From: BRH-c25 sp035627615
GTDB lineage: Bacteria > Bacillota > Clostridia > Lutisporales > Lutisporaceae
Direction: 5' to 3'
Assembly (NCBI GenBank): GCA_035627615.1
Contig: DASPLL010000057.1
Span: 1-64,000 of the forward strand
Length of the DNA: 64,000 nucleotides
Shown here: in pieces, positions 52,657-60,387 of the stretch
Layout: the number at the start of each line of letters is the position of its first letter
How positions within the stretch are numbered: the stretch's first letter is position 1
Notes under the pieces: generated by a model
Database searches by the model: none
Told to the model about the DNA's origin: nothing
What the model saw: only the letters and a program-made list of their open reading frames with translations
Translations under genes and position numbers: made by a program

Positions 52657-53730
52657 ATGTTTAAGAAAGGTTTAGTACTTGTTTTAGCATTAGTAATGGT
52701 TCTGACAATGTTTACTGGCTGCGCTAAGCCAGCACCAGCACCAGCACCAGAGGCTACACCGGCTCCAGAAGCTACACAGGCACCTACGGAAGCTCCAAAG
52801 CCAGCATTGTCATTTGGTATGATCACAGACGTTGGCGGTCTTGGAGATAAGTCCTTCAACGACTCTGCATGGGAAGGACTCCAGAAGGCTGGAAAAGAAC
52901 TCGGAGTAGAACCGGTTATACTTCAGTCAACAAAACAGGAAGATTACGAAGCTAATATAGGTAATATGGCTCAGTCAGTTGATCTTTCAATAGCTGTTGG
53001 TTTCTTGATGGAACAGGCCATGAAAGCAGGATCAGAGCAGTATGCAGATAAGAAATTCGGTATAATAGACACAGTAGTACCGACACCAAATGTTATGTCA
53101 GTTACATTCAAAGAGCATGAAGGCTCATTCTTAGTTGGCGTTATCGCCGGTCTTACAACCAAGTCCAACGTGGTTGGCTTTGTAGGCGGCATGGACTTCC
53201 CGCTGATAAAGAAATTCGAAGTTGGTTTCAGAGCAGGTGTTGCTTCTGTTAACCCGAAAGCAAAGGTTCTTGTTAACTACACAGGTGCATTCGATAATCC
53301 TGACAAAGGTAAGGAGATAGCTCTTGCACAGAACAAGCAGAAGGCTGACGTTATATACCATGCTTCAGGAGCATGCGGTATCGGAGTTATACAGGCAGCT
53401 GACGAAAAGGACTTCTGGGCAATCGGTGTTGACCAGGATCAGGCTGCCGTATCAAAGAACAACAAAGTTCTCTGCAGCATGATAAAGAGAGTTGACGTAG
53501 GTACATATACAATAATAAAGGCTTATGCCGATAACAAGTTCGAAGGCGGCAAAGCAGTAGAGCTGGGGCTTAAGGAAGACGGCGTAGGATACAGTGACAA
53601 CGGAAACAATGTAACAGCAGAACTTAAAGCTACTGCTGACAAAGCTAAAGAATTAGTTGTCAACGGAACTATAGTTGTTCCAACAACTGAAGATGAACTC
53701 AAGGCATTCAAGCCGGTAGAAATAAAATAA
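52657..53730 (+). CDS. BMP family ABC transporter substrate-binding lipoprotein (nucleoside type)
   Basis: A 357-residue lipoprotein: signal peptide with lipobox FTGC (Cys23), a Pro/Ala-rich linker (residues ~25-50), then a BMP/PnrA domain beginning SFGMITDVGGLGDKSFND, the nucleoside-binding signature. It captures purine nucleosides outside the membrane. Start ATG 52657 behind AAGGGGGAAG. First gene of a four-gene importer; a hairpin at 53761 after it limits read-through so that the receptor is made in excess. Confidence 0.92.
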   Translation: MFKKGLVLVLALVMVLTMFTGCAKPAPAPAPEATPAPEATQAPTEAPKPALSFGMITDVGGLGDKSFNDSAWEGLQKAGKELGVEPVILQSTKQEDYEANIGNMAQSVDLSIAVGFLMEQAMKAGSEQYADKKFGIIDTVVPTPNVMSVTFKEHEGSFLVGVIAGLTTKSNVVGFVGGMDFPLIKKFEVGFRAGVASVNPKAKVLVNYTGAFDNPDKGKEIALAQNKQKADVIYHASGACGIGVIQAADEKDFWAIGVDQDQAAVSKNNKVLCSMIKRVDVGTYTIIKAYADNKFEGGKAVELGLKEDGVGYSDNGNNVTAELKATADKAKELVVNGTIVVPTTEDELKAFKPVEIK

Positions 53731-53760
53731 GCAAAGACCACGTTTCAACATGTTTGATTC

Positions 53761-53791
53761 AAGCTAGATGCGTTGCTGCATCTAGCTTTTG
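53761..53791 (+). terminator. Terminator/attenuator after the BMP lipoprotein gene
   Basis: An 11-bp stem AAGCTAGATGC / GCATCTAGCTT with a 6-base loop followed by TTTTGCTT. It probably lets only part of the transcripts continue into the ABC genes. Confidence 0.8.
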
Positions 53792-53895
53792 CTTCATTAG
53801 AGAGTTATTTATGATTGATGAAAATATTTAATATAGGTATAATTAGAATATGCTATTATTTCTATTAATAATTCACTTGAGAGGTGGGATATAAA

Positions 53896-55416
53896 TTGCC
53901 GGCAGTAATAGAGATGAAAGGTATATGCAAATCCTTTCCAGGAATACGGGCAAATGACAATATCAATCTGACTGTAGAGCAGGGGGAAATACATGTATTA
54001 CTGGGAGAGAACGGCGCGGGTAAGTCAACTCTTATGAATATATTATACGGGTTATATCAGCCGGATGAAGGACAGATATTTGTGAAAGGTAAGCCTGTCA
54101 GGATCAGCAATCCCAATATTGCAATTTCACAAGGCATCGGTATGGTACATCAGCATTTCATGCTGGTACAGCCCTTTACTGTTGCCGAAAACATAATATT
54201 GGGCAAGGAACCCAAAAAGGGAACTACTCTGGATATTGAAAAGGCGATCAAGGATGTAGAGGAGATATCCAGGAAGTATGAATTGAAGGTCGACGCAAAG
54301 GCCGTTGTTCAGGATATCTCAGTTGGAATGCAGCAGAGGGTTGAAATACTGAAGACACTGTACAGAGGTGCGGAGATACTTATACTCGATGAGCCGACAG
54401 CAGTACTGACACCGCAGGAAATAGAAGAGCTGGGCGTTATTTTAAAGAGCCTCGTAAGCCAGGGTAAGTCTATCATACTAATTACCCACAAGCTTAAGGA
54501 AGTAATGTCAATGAGTGATAGGGTAACGATAGTCAGAAGGGGCAAGATCATTGACACTCTGAATACTAAAGATACAAATATTGATGAACTGGCAGAAAAG
54601 ATGGTAGGCAGGAAAGTAAACCTTACAGTGGAAAAGGAAGAAGCAAAGGTTGCTGCTCCCATTCTTGAGATCAAAGGCCTGAAGGTATTGGACAGCAGGA
54701 AGCTGGAGGCTGTCAAGGGAGTGGACTTGCAGGTGCATGGTGGTGAAATACTCGGCATTGCAGGGGTGGACGGGAATGGGCAAAGCGATCTTGTGCAGGC
54801 TATAACAGGCCTTTCGAAGGCTGAAGCAGGGGAGATACTTCTTAACGGCAAGGAGATAACCAACCTTCCCCCTAAGGATGTAATCGAAAGCGGGGTAGGA
54901 CATATACCGGAGGACAGGCATAAGAGAGGTCTGGTGCTCAATTATTCTCTGGCTGAGAATTCAATACTCGGCAGCCATCATTCAAAGCGGTTCAGGCAAG
55001 GAATGGGTTTGAGCTACTTGAAAATAAGAGAATACAGCAAAAAGCTGATTAAAGAATATGACGTCAGAACACCTAATGAAAAGGTTATGGCAAAGTCCCT
55101 TTCAGGCGGAAACCAGCAAAAGCTCATTGTAGCAAGGGAGATCGACAGAGATCCGAGTCTTTGCATAGCTTCACAGCCAACAAGAGGCTTGGATGTCGGC
55201 GCCATTGAATTTGTTCATAAGAAGCTGGTGGAGCTCCGGGATGAAGGCAAGGCGGTGCTGCTGGTATCCCTTGAGCTGGATGAGATCATGGCGCTTTCAG
55301 ATAGGATAGCGGTAATGTATGATGGCAGGATCGTAGGTATCCTTGATGCCAGGGATGCGACTGAGAAAAAGCTTGGTATAATGATGGCGGGCGGAAGCTC
55401 CCAGAATGCTGAATAA
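53896..55416 (+). CDS. Nucleoside-type ABC transporter ATP-binding protein (two ABC domains)
   Basis: A 506-residue protein with two fused ABC ATPase domains as in RbsA/MglA and the BMP importers. Domain 1: GENGAGKST, ISVGMQQRVEI, LILDEPTAVLTP. Domain 2 has a degenerate Walker A, GVDGNGQSDL, and signature SLSGGNQQKLI with ASQPTRGLDVG. Start TTG 53896 behind GAGGTGGG; the GTG at 53884 is part of the ribosome binding site. Powers uptake by the two permeases that follow. Confidence 0.93.
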   Translation: MPAVIEMKGICKSFPGIRANDNINLTVEQGEIHVLLGENGAGKSTLMNILYGLYQPDEGQIFVKGKPVRISNPNIAISQGIGMVHQHFMLVQPFTVAENIILGKEPKKGTTLDIEKAIKDVEEISRKYELKVDAKAVVQDISVGMQQRVEILKTLYRGAEILILDEPTAVLTPQEIEELGVILKSLVSQGKSIILITHKLKEVMSMSDRVTIVRRGKIIDTLNTKDTNIDELAEKMVGRKVNLTVEKEEAKVAAPILEIKGLKVLDSRKLEAVKGVDLQVHGGEILGIAGVDGNGQSDLVQAITGLSKAEAGEILLNGKEITNLPPKDVIESGVGHIPEDRHKRGLVLNYSLAENSILGSHHSKRFRQGMGLSYLKIREYSKKLIKEYDVRTPNEKVMAKSLSGGNQQKLIVAREIDRDPSLCIASQPTRGLDVGAIEFVHKKLVELRDEGKAVLLVSLELDEIMALSDRIAVMYDGRIVGILDARDATEKKLGIMMAGGSSQNAE

Positions 55417-55428
55417 GGAGGATGTGAA

Positions 55429-56541
55429 ATGGAATCGAGAATGAATGAAATTAAAGAAGATATGATAAAAACCCTGAAAGAAATTGCATATCCCCTTGTT
55501 GCGATACTTATATCCTTCATAGCAGGCGGCATTCTGGTATACTCCTTCGGGAAGGACCCGGTAGTAGCGTATACCGCATTAATAAAGGGAAGTCTTGGGG
55601 ATTGGAATAAACTTGGTGAGACATTGGTTACAGTAACTCCCCTGATATTGACCGGTTTGTCCATTGCATTTGCTTTCAGATGCGGACTTTTCAATATCGG
55701 TGCGGAAGGACAATTTATAATAGGATCCATTGCTGCAGTGTGGGCAGGGTGGGCTTTTGCAGGTTTGCCTGCTGTACTGCATATAACATTGACACTGCTT
55801 ATAGGCGCGCTGGCAGGAGGCCTCTGGGCTTCAGTCATCGGCTGGCTGAAGGCGAAGGTAGGTTCTCATGAGGTCATAAATGGAATAATGATGAACTATA
55901 TAGCTATGTACCTGAGTAATTACATTACAATGACTTTGCTTAACGTGCCCGAGAAAGCATACTCTGTAGAAATTGCCGATACTGCAAAGCTCTGGAGATT
56001 CTCTCAGGCTTTTGAGCAATTAAAATATTCCAGACTGCATATAGGTATATTCTTTTCATTAATAGTTGCAGTAGTTGCATATTATATTCTGAATAAGACG
56101 GTAAGGGGATATGAAATAAGAGCTGTCGGATTTAATCCTCATGCGGCTGAGTACGGTGGGATTAGTGTAAAGAAGAATATTGTTCTCGCCATGGTTATAT
56201 CGGGTTTATTCGCAGGCTTTGCAGGAGCGATAATGGCGACAGGAGTCCAATACAGGGTGAACAATCTATTCGGTTTTACCGGCTACGGTCTGGACGGGAT
56301 TGCTGTAGCTCTTGTGGGAAATAACCATCCAATCGGAGTAATACTTTCTGCTTTCCTTTTCGGCATGCTTCAAAAAGGTGGGCCGCTTATGCAGATACAG
56401 GGAATTCCTAAAGAGGTCGTCGGAATTATACAGGGTATAATAATTTTATTTGTAGCTGCAAACTTTGTAAAAGTAATAACAGAGCAAATCAAACAGAATA
56501 AAGAGCTTAAGAGAAGTGCAGGGAAAGGGGAGGTGGAATAG
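55429..56541 (+). CDS. Nucleoside ABC transporter permease 1
   Basis: A 370-residue membrane protein with about 10 hydrophobic segments of the RbsC/BMP permease family; the conserved coupling segment is GFNPHAAEYGGI, followed by GLFAGFAGAI. AAGGAGGA precedes the ATG, 12 bases after the ATPase gene. Confidence 0.92.
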   Translation: MESRMNEIKEDMIKTLKEIAYPLVAILISFIAGGILVYSFGKDPVVAYTALIKGSLGDWNKLGETLVTVTPLILTGLSIAFAFRCGLFNIGAEGQFIIGSIAAVWAGWAFAGLPAVLHITLTLLIGALAGGLWASVIGWLKAKVGSHEVINGIMMNYIAMYLSNYITMTLLNVPEKAYSVEIADTAKLWRFSQAFEQLKYSRLHIGIFFSLIVAVVAYYILNKTVRGYEIRAVGFNPHAAEYGGISVKKNIVLAMVISGLFAGFAGAIMATGVQYRVNNLFGFTGYGLDGIAVALVGNNHPIGVILSAFLFGMLQKGGPLMQIQGIPKEVVGIIQGIIILFVAANFVKVITEQIKQNKELKRSAGKGEVE

Positions 56542-56542
56542 A

Positions 56543-57433
56543 ATGGAAAACGTAGGTATTATAACAGTACTTGGGATAATATTAACGGCTACTGTAAGAT
56601 CTGCCACCCCGCTGATGTTTGCTTCCCTCGGAGGCAACTTCTCTGAAAGATCAGGGGTATTCAATATAGGACTTGAAGGCATTATGACTGTTGGTGCTTT
56701 TAGTGCAGTCTTCTTCTCATTCAAGACCGGATCACCCTGGGCAGGACTATTAGGAGCTATGGTTGTAGGCGGTTTGTTCGGTTTGCTTCTGGCATTTCTG
56801 AGCATATACTTTAAAGCAAACCAGGTTATAGTAGGTACTGCCATCAACATTCTGGCTGCCAGCCTTACGACCTTTCTGCTGGTTGAAATATGGGGAAGAC
56901 CGGGACAGACTGACAATGTGGAATACTTCCAGGCCTGGGGTCCTTTCAGCCTGTTCAGTTATCTGGCATTTGCCATGGTTATCGTCTCTTATTATGTGAT
57001 GTACAAGACTCCCTTCGGCTTAAGGGTACGGGCTGTCGGCGAGCATCCGAGGGCGGCAGATACATTGGGTGTCAATGTCTATGTAATAAGATACATATGC
57101 GTGACGATAAGCGGCGTACTTGCCGGTATAGGTGGAGCTTCGCTTTCCATTGGGTCCTTGAGCCTTTTCAAGGAGGGTATGATCGCAGGTAAAGGTTTTA
57201 TCGCTCTGGCTGCTTTGATATTCGGCAAATGGAATCCAATAGGAGCAGCGCTGGCATGTCTCTTTTTCGGCTTCGCCGATGCACTGCAGACAGTTGCAAC
57301 TAACCTGCCGGTGCCAAAGGAGTTCCTGTTCGCTCTGCCTTATATACTGACTATGCTTGCAGTATCGGGCTTCGTCGGCAAATCCGTCGGTCCGGCTGCA
57401 GGTGGTATACCTTATGAAAAAGGTGAAAAGTAG
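56543..57433 (+). CDS. Nucleoside ABC transporter permease 2
   Basis: A 296-residue membrane permease with 8-9 hydrophobic segments. The coupling segment is GEHPRAADTLGVNV. The start ATG 56543 follows the stop of permease 1 by one base, behind GGGGAGG, a sign of translational coupling; the frame also runs upstream to 56516 but homology starts at MENVG. Last gene of the importer operon. Confidence 0.92.
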   Translation: MENVGIITVLGIILTATVRSATPLMFASLGGNFSERSGVFNIGLEGIMTVGAFSAVFFSFKTGSPWAGLLGAMVVGGLFGLLLAFLSIYFKANQVIVGTAINILAASLTTFLLVEIWGRPGQTDNVEYFQAWGPFSLFSYLAFAMVIVSYYVMYKTPFGLRVRAVGEHPRAADTLGVNVYVIRYICVTISGVLAGIGGASLSIGSLSLFKEGMIAGKGFIALAALIFGKWNPIGAALACLFFGFADALQTVATNLPVPKEFLFALPYILTMLAVSGFVGKSVGPAAGGIPYEKGEK

Positions 57434-57470
57434 ATAATAAAATGTGTCTTATACAGGGCATGAGTATTCA

Positions 57471-57561
57471 GTCACTAGTCATTAGCCGCTGGTCGCCAGA
57501 TTGTGGCAGGTCTCCGAAGGCCGGACCCAAATTCTAGAGACCAGTGACTGGAGACTAGTGA
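57471..57561. repeat. Heptad-arm palindromic element 7
   Basis: Left heptads 57471-57505 (GTCACTA GTCATTA, then GCCGCTG, GTCGCCA, GATTGTG), a central GGTCTCCGAAGGCC in place of the GCTTCGAAG core, right heptads 57534-57561 (CTAGAGA CCAGTGA). The words are close to those of element 2. It separates the nucleoside importer from rpoN. Confidence 0.85.
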
Positions 57562-57636
57562 CTTATTATGCTTATAGAGCGCAATTTTTTTTACAAATAG
57601 TGGCATAGTAAATAATTATGACTTGGTCTGGAAATG

Positions 57637-57645
57637 TGCTATAAT
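57637..57645 (+). promoter_or_regulatory. Extended -10 promoter of rpoN
   Basis: TGCTATAAT, an extended -10 with a poor -35. It lies 64 bases before the rpoN start. Confidence 0.55.
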
Positions 57646-57708
57646 AAATATTATGAGAAAAGAAATCTGTACTTTTCTGAACTCAAATTCATCTGGGGGG
57701 GTGAAGAA

Positions 57709-59118
57709 ATGAGAATGGGATATGATTTGGTAATAGAACAGCAGCAAAAGCTTATAATGACGCCAGAACTCAAATTGGCGCTGAAAATACTTCAATTGCC
57801 TTCAGTAGAGCTTGAAGAACTGATTCAGCATGAACTGGAAGCTAATCCCGTTCTTGACCTGGTAGATGATAATAGGGATGAAAAGCCGGAAATGCAGCAT
57901 AAGCAAGACCAAAAGGAAAAAGAAAAAGAAAAGGAAAAAGAGATTAACTGGAAGGAATATTTGCAGTTCCAGGGAAAAAGCTATTCAATGGAAGGCTTTG
58001 AAAGTGACGAAACTTCCGAGTTCTCTTACGAAAATTTCATAACCTATTCATATACCTTGAAGGATCATCTTATTTCACAGCTCAGGGTTTCTCCAATAAA
58101 TGAAAAGCTCAGGGAAACAGGTGAATATATTATAGAATGCCTTGACGAAAACGGATATCTGACAATTACATTGGAAGATATGTCCGAAATTCTTTCTGTG
58201 GATTTGGTAACTGTCAGAGAGGCCCTGGACATTATTCAGACCTTTGAACCCTTTGGAGTCGGTGCGATCGACTTAAAGGAGTGTCTTCTTATTCAGCTCA
58301 GGAATAGAGATATTCTTAATGGAGTAATAGAAGCGATTATTAAAAATCATTTGGATGACATTGCATGCAACAGGCTGAACAACATTTCAAAAAAGCTTTC
58401 GATAAGTATTGAAGAAGCGCAGAATTACAGCGATATAATAAAGAACCTGGAACCGAAGCCCGGACGTGCATTTGAGGGAAGCACCTCAACGAAGTATGTG
58501 ACGCCGGATGTTTATATAGAGAAGATCGGTAACGAATATGTGGTAATAATAAACGATCACTACGGTTCAAGGCTTATGATCAATCAATACTATAAAAGCA
58601 TCCTTAGCTCAGAGGATAAATCCTCACAGGCTTCCACATTCATAAACAACAAACTGTCCTCAGCCATGTGGCTTATCAGAAGCCTTGAACACCGGAAGAA
58701 CACATTGTACAACGTAGTGAAGGCTATACTTGATTACCAGATGGATTTCTTCGAAAAAGGTCCCATGTATCTCAGAACAATGACCTTAAAGAAGATTGCA
58801 GAGATGGTGAATGTACATGAATCAACTGTAAGCAGGGCAATAAACGGCAAATATGTACAGACTCCGAGAGGGATATTTGAAATCAAATATTTTTTCAAAA
58901 GTGGTGTTGATAATCAGGATGGAGAAGCGATTTCCTCAGAGAGCATAAAAAAGATGATCAAAAGCTATGTAAGCAGTGAAGACACAAGCAAACCTGTAAG
59001 CGATCAGTATATAGCTGATTGTCTTGTAAAGGAAGGTTATATGATTTCCAGAAGAACGGTAGCTAAATACAGGGATGAGCTGGGGATTTTATCATCCTCG
59101 AAGAGGAAAAGGTATTGA
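57709..59118 (+). CDS. rpoN: RNA polymerase sigma-54 factor
   Basis: A 469-residue RpoN. Region I (1-50) is glutamine- and leucine-rich, as needed to contact activators; region II is an acidic/lysine-rich linker (EKEKEKEKE, ~80). Region III follows with the core-binding domain and a helix-turn-helix (MVNVHESTVSRAINGKYVQTP); the RpoN box is RRTVAKYRDEL near the C-terminus. Start ATG 57709 lies 8 bases after GGGGGGG. It recognises -24/-12 promoters such as the one at 21471. Confidence 0.95.
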   Translation: MRMGYDLVIEQQQKLIMTPELKLALKILQLPSVELEELIQHELEANPVLDLVDDNRDEKPEMQHKQDQKEKEKEKEKEINWKEYLQFQGKSYSMEGFESDETSEFSYENFITYSYTLKDHLISQLRVSPINEKLRETGEYIIECLDENGYLTITLEDMSEILSVDLVTVREALDIIQTFEPFGVGAIDLKECLLIQLRNRDILNGVIEAIIKNHLDDIACNRLNNISKKLSISIEEAQNYSDIIKNLEPKPGRAFEGSTSTKYVTPDVYIEKIGNEYVVIINDHYGSRLMINQYYKSILSSEDKSSQASTFINNKLSSAMWLIRSLEHRKNTLYNVVKAILDYQMDFFEKGPMYLRTMTLKKIAEMVNVHESTVSRAINGKYVQTPRGIFEIKYFFKSGVDNQDGEAISSESIKKMIKSYVSSEDTSKPVSDQYIADCLVKEGYMISRRTVAKYRDELGILSSSKRKRY

Positions 59119-59120
59119 TA

Positions 59121-59180
59121 GGTTCGGGGGCTTCGGGATCCCGAACGTAGGGAATGCATTGCATACGTTCCGTATTAGTG
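59121..59180. repeat. Possible degenerate palindromic element 8
   Basis: GGCTTCGGGATCCCGAA forms a hairpin near 59130-59146, followed by GGAATGCATTGCATACGTTCC (approximate inverted repeat). Position and the CTTCGG core recall the heptad family, but 7-bp periodicity is not clear. Confidence 0.4.
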
Positions 59181-59215
59181 GCGATTTGCAGATCACCTGA
59201 ATAGAGTGTATAAAT

Positions 59216-59245
59216 AAAAGTGGCAGGAGCCACTTTTTTATTTTT
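59216..59245 (+). terminator. rpoN terminator
   Basis: AAGTGGC-AGGA-GCCACTT stem followed by a T run. Confidence 0.9.
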
Positions 59246-59317
59246 TGTTAAAAGCTATGTATTTAAAAGGATGAATATTTTGCAAAAATTACATAAATCG
59301 ACAAACAAAAACAAAAT

Positions 59318-59346
59318 TTGACAAAATGCGAGTTTCTGGTTAAAAT
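59318..59346 (+). promoter_or_regulatory. Sigma-A promoter of the TetR gene
   Basis: TTGACA (59318-59323), exact 17-base spacer, TAAAAT (59341-59346). Confidence 0.8.
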
Positions 59347-59381
59347 GGTAAGCAAGTAGTTACTCAACGTGGAGGTAAAAT

Positions 59382-59969
59382 ATGGATAAGTCTCTTTTGC
59401 ATAGAAAAGAAGCGATAATAGTGACCTCGATTGAGGTAATAAATGATTATGGCATTCAAGGCCTGTCTACAAGGGAAGTGGCAAATAGGCAGGGTATCTC
59501 GGAGGGAACGATATTCAAGCATTTCCGTACAAAAAATGAACTGATACTTGCTATTCTCGATCACTATTCCCAGTATGATGTTGATATAGTAGAATCCATC
59601 AAGCTTAAAAAGCTCAAGCCTAAAGCTGCGATCATCTATTTTATCAATGCATTTGCCGGGTATTACCAGAACTATCCTCAAATAACTGCAATAACACAGA
59701 CTTATGATGTATTGTCCCATGATCCGAAACTGGAAGATAAAATCAAGGGAATTTTTATGAATCGCTATGGTTTTTTTGAAGCTACAATAGCTGAAGGGCA
59801 AAAAACAGGAGAAATAACCCAAAGTATAGATAGTGAAAAGCTGGCGGGAATTATATGGGGAAGCTTCAGTACAGCTTGCCTCCGATGGAGGCTCAGCGGT
59901 TATAATTTCCCTCTGAAGGATTACATATTAACAACTATTGAAACGGTTTTAAAAGCTTTTAGCCTTTAA
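59382..59969 (+). CDS. TetR/AcrR family regulator
   Basis: A 195-residue TetR regulator. The N-terminal helix-turn-helix reads EVINDYGIQGLSTREVANRQ, then GISEGTIFKHFRTKNEL; the C-terminus is a ligand-binding helical domain with C-terminal family similarity to fatty-acid or multidrug sensors. GTGGAGGT precedes the ATG. It begins 36 bases downstream of its -10 box and is followed 35 bases later by cheY, so its regulatory target could be the chemotaxis operon or itself. Confidence 0.88.
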   Translation: MDKSLLHRKEAIIVTSIEVINDYGIQGLSTREVANRQGISEGTIFKHFRTKNELILAILDHYSQYDVDIVESIKLKKLKPKAAIIYFINAFAGYYQNYPQITAITQTYDVLSHDPKLEDKIKGIFMNRYGFFEATIAEGQKTGEITQSIDSEKLAGIIWGSFSTACLRWRLSGYNFPLKDYILTTIETVLKAFSL

Positions 59970-60003
59970 AAAAGAATAAACATTATGTGAGGAGTGTGAA
60001 AAA

Positions 60004-60369
60004 ATGAAAGAAGTGCTTATTGTTGACGATGCAGCCTTTATGAGAGCTTCAATTAGAATTATGCTTGAAAAGAACGGATTCAAGGTTGTCGGGGAAGCGG
60101 AGAACGGTTTGAAGGGGGTGGAAAAATACAAGGAGCTTAGACCGGAAATTGTCACTATGGATATTACAATGCCTGAAATGGATGGTATCGAGGCATTGAA
60201 GGCAATTAAAGAATTTGACCCAATGGCAAAGGTTGTTATGCTTACCGCAATGGGACAGGAGCCTATGGTGATGGATGCTGTGATGAGTGGGGCAAAATCC
60301 TTTATTGTAAAACCATTCAAGGAAGAAGTCGTAGTTCAGACTCTAAAAAAGGTATTGGTACAGCAATAG
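60004..60369 (+). CDS. cheY: Chemotaxis response regulator CheY
   Basis: A 121-residue single-domain receiver. Acidic pair VDDA (Asp8, Asp9), phosphorylation site Asp53 in TMDITMPEMDG, Thr in VMLTAMG and Lys in IVKPF. The closest fit is CheY of Firmicutes, which when phosphorylated binds the flagellar switch. GAGGAGTG before the ATG. First of cheY-cheA-cheW-receptor genes. Confidence 0.92.
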   Translation: MKEVLIVDDAAFMRASIRIMLEKNGFKVVGEAENGLKGVEKYKELRPEIVTMDITMPEMDGIEALKAIKEFDPMAKVVMLTAMGQEPMVMDAVMSGAKSFIVKPFKEEVVVQTLKKVLVQQ

Positions 60370-60387
60370 GAATTAGAGAAACAGGGG

